Made by a program: the position numbers and the translations under genes. From an uncultured Methylocystaceae bacterium (lineage in GTDB: Bacteria; Pseudomonadota; Alphaproteobacteria; Rhizobiales; Beijerinckiaceae): a DNA stretch of 6,834 nucleotides. The notes beneath the pieces are model-generated. The model was not told the DNA's origin. It saw nothing but the letters and a program-made list of their open reading frames with translations, and did not search any database. Numbering within the stretch: position 1 is the first letter of the stretch; each line of letters begins with the position of its first letter. Shown here in pieces: positions 5,978 to 6,834 of this stretch. Where the stretch lies: the NCBI GenBank assembly GCA_945956975.1, contig CAMFKC010000123.1:1-6834 (forward strand), in the 5' to 3' direction.

Positions 5978-5990
5978 AGAAAATCGCGTC
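5959..5990 (+). terminator. Inverted repeat spanning the tilS stop codon, possible weak terminator
   Basis: GACGCGAT (5959-5966) is perfectly complementary to ATCGCGTC (5983-5990) around a 16-base loop that contains the TAG stop of tilS. The loop is long and only AATCACGTTT follows, so termination would be weak. It may instead be an mRNA 3' structure. Confidence 0.3.
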
Positions 5991-6011
5991 AATCACGTTT
6001 CCCTGCTCTCC

Positions 6012-6040
6012 TTGGCAAGGGGGGATGGCGCGCCTAGATT
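6012..6040 (+). promoter_or_regulatory. ftsH: Putative ftsH promoter (TTGGCA-N17-TAGATT), possibly heat-shock type
   Basis: TTGGCA (6012-6017) and TAGATT (6035-6040) are separated by exactly 17 bases, matching sigma-70 consensus at 5 of 6 and 4 of 6 positions. Read as CTTG (6011-6014) with CCTAGAT (6033-6039), the same sequence also resembles an RpoH promoter, and ftsH is heat-inducible in several proteobacteria. It lies 58 bases before the ftsH ATG, after tilS, so ftsH can be transcribed independently. Confidence 0.5.
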
Positions 6041-6098
6041 AAGAGCCAGCACGGTCCGCGGCCGGGAATTCTCCTGCTGCGCGCAAGATAGGCGCCTG

Positions 6099-6834
<736 letters not shown>

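Noticed and set aside
4855..6042. Plus-strand frame of 395 residues covering tilS
   Set aside because: Frame-shifted, Arg/Pro/Ala-rich reading of tilS, whose true frame carries the P-loop and HHADDQAE motifs.

Overview
The window comes from a GC-rich alphaproteobacterium, most likely of the order Hyphomicrobiales (Rhizobiales). The evidence is the pal / cpoB (ybgF) / tilS / ftsH gene order, the sequence character of Pal and TilS, and promoter motifs resembling alphaproteobacterial CtrA sites. I cannot name the genus from the sequence alone.

Layout, left to right. (1) On the minus strand, positions 1-609 are the 5' end of a TonB-dependent outer-membrane receptor that runs off the left edge. 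It has a signal peptide, a TonB-box-like motif, a proline/alanine-rich linker and most of the plug. The plug resembles ZnuD-type zinc receptors. (2) A 354-base divergent intergenic region (610-963) holds an AT-rich, Zur/Fur-like palindrome on the receptor side, and a TTGACA hexamer with two CtrA-like motifs on the pal side. (3) The pal gene (964-1488) encodes the peptidoglycan-associated lipoprotein and is followed by a stem-loop that probably ends its transcript. (4) A 49-codon gene (1603-1752) with a good Shine-Dalgarno and one predicted membrane helix has no recognised function. (5) A complete GDSL esterase/lipase autotransporter lies at 1892-3793. (6) cpoB/ybgF (3915-4973), the periplasmic TPR partner of Tol-Pal, overlaps tilS (4967-5977), the tRNA(Ile)-lysidine synthetase. 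(7) ftsH (6099 to the right edge) encodes the membrane AAA+ protease, is preceded by a promoter-like sequence, and is cut in the first part of its ATPase domain.

How the genes relate. Pal and CpoB belong to the Tol-Pal envelope-constriction system, and tilS and ftsH are housekeeping genes that usually follow it in this group. Two things differ from the textbook tolB-pal-cpoB order. There is no tolB directly upstream of pal, where a divergent receptor sits instead. A surface esterase autotransporter and a tiny membrane protein separate pal from cpoB. Three envelope proteins (receptor, Pal, autotransporter) therefore cluster around a conserved core.

I found no RNA genes, insertion sequences, CRISPR arrays or phage genes, and no clear evidence of a previously undescribed system. 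The most promising items are the putative zinc-responsive operator in front of the ZnuD-like receptor, the CtrA-like sites in front of pal, and the small membrane-protein gene.
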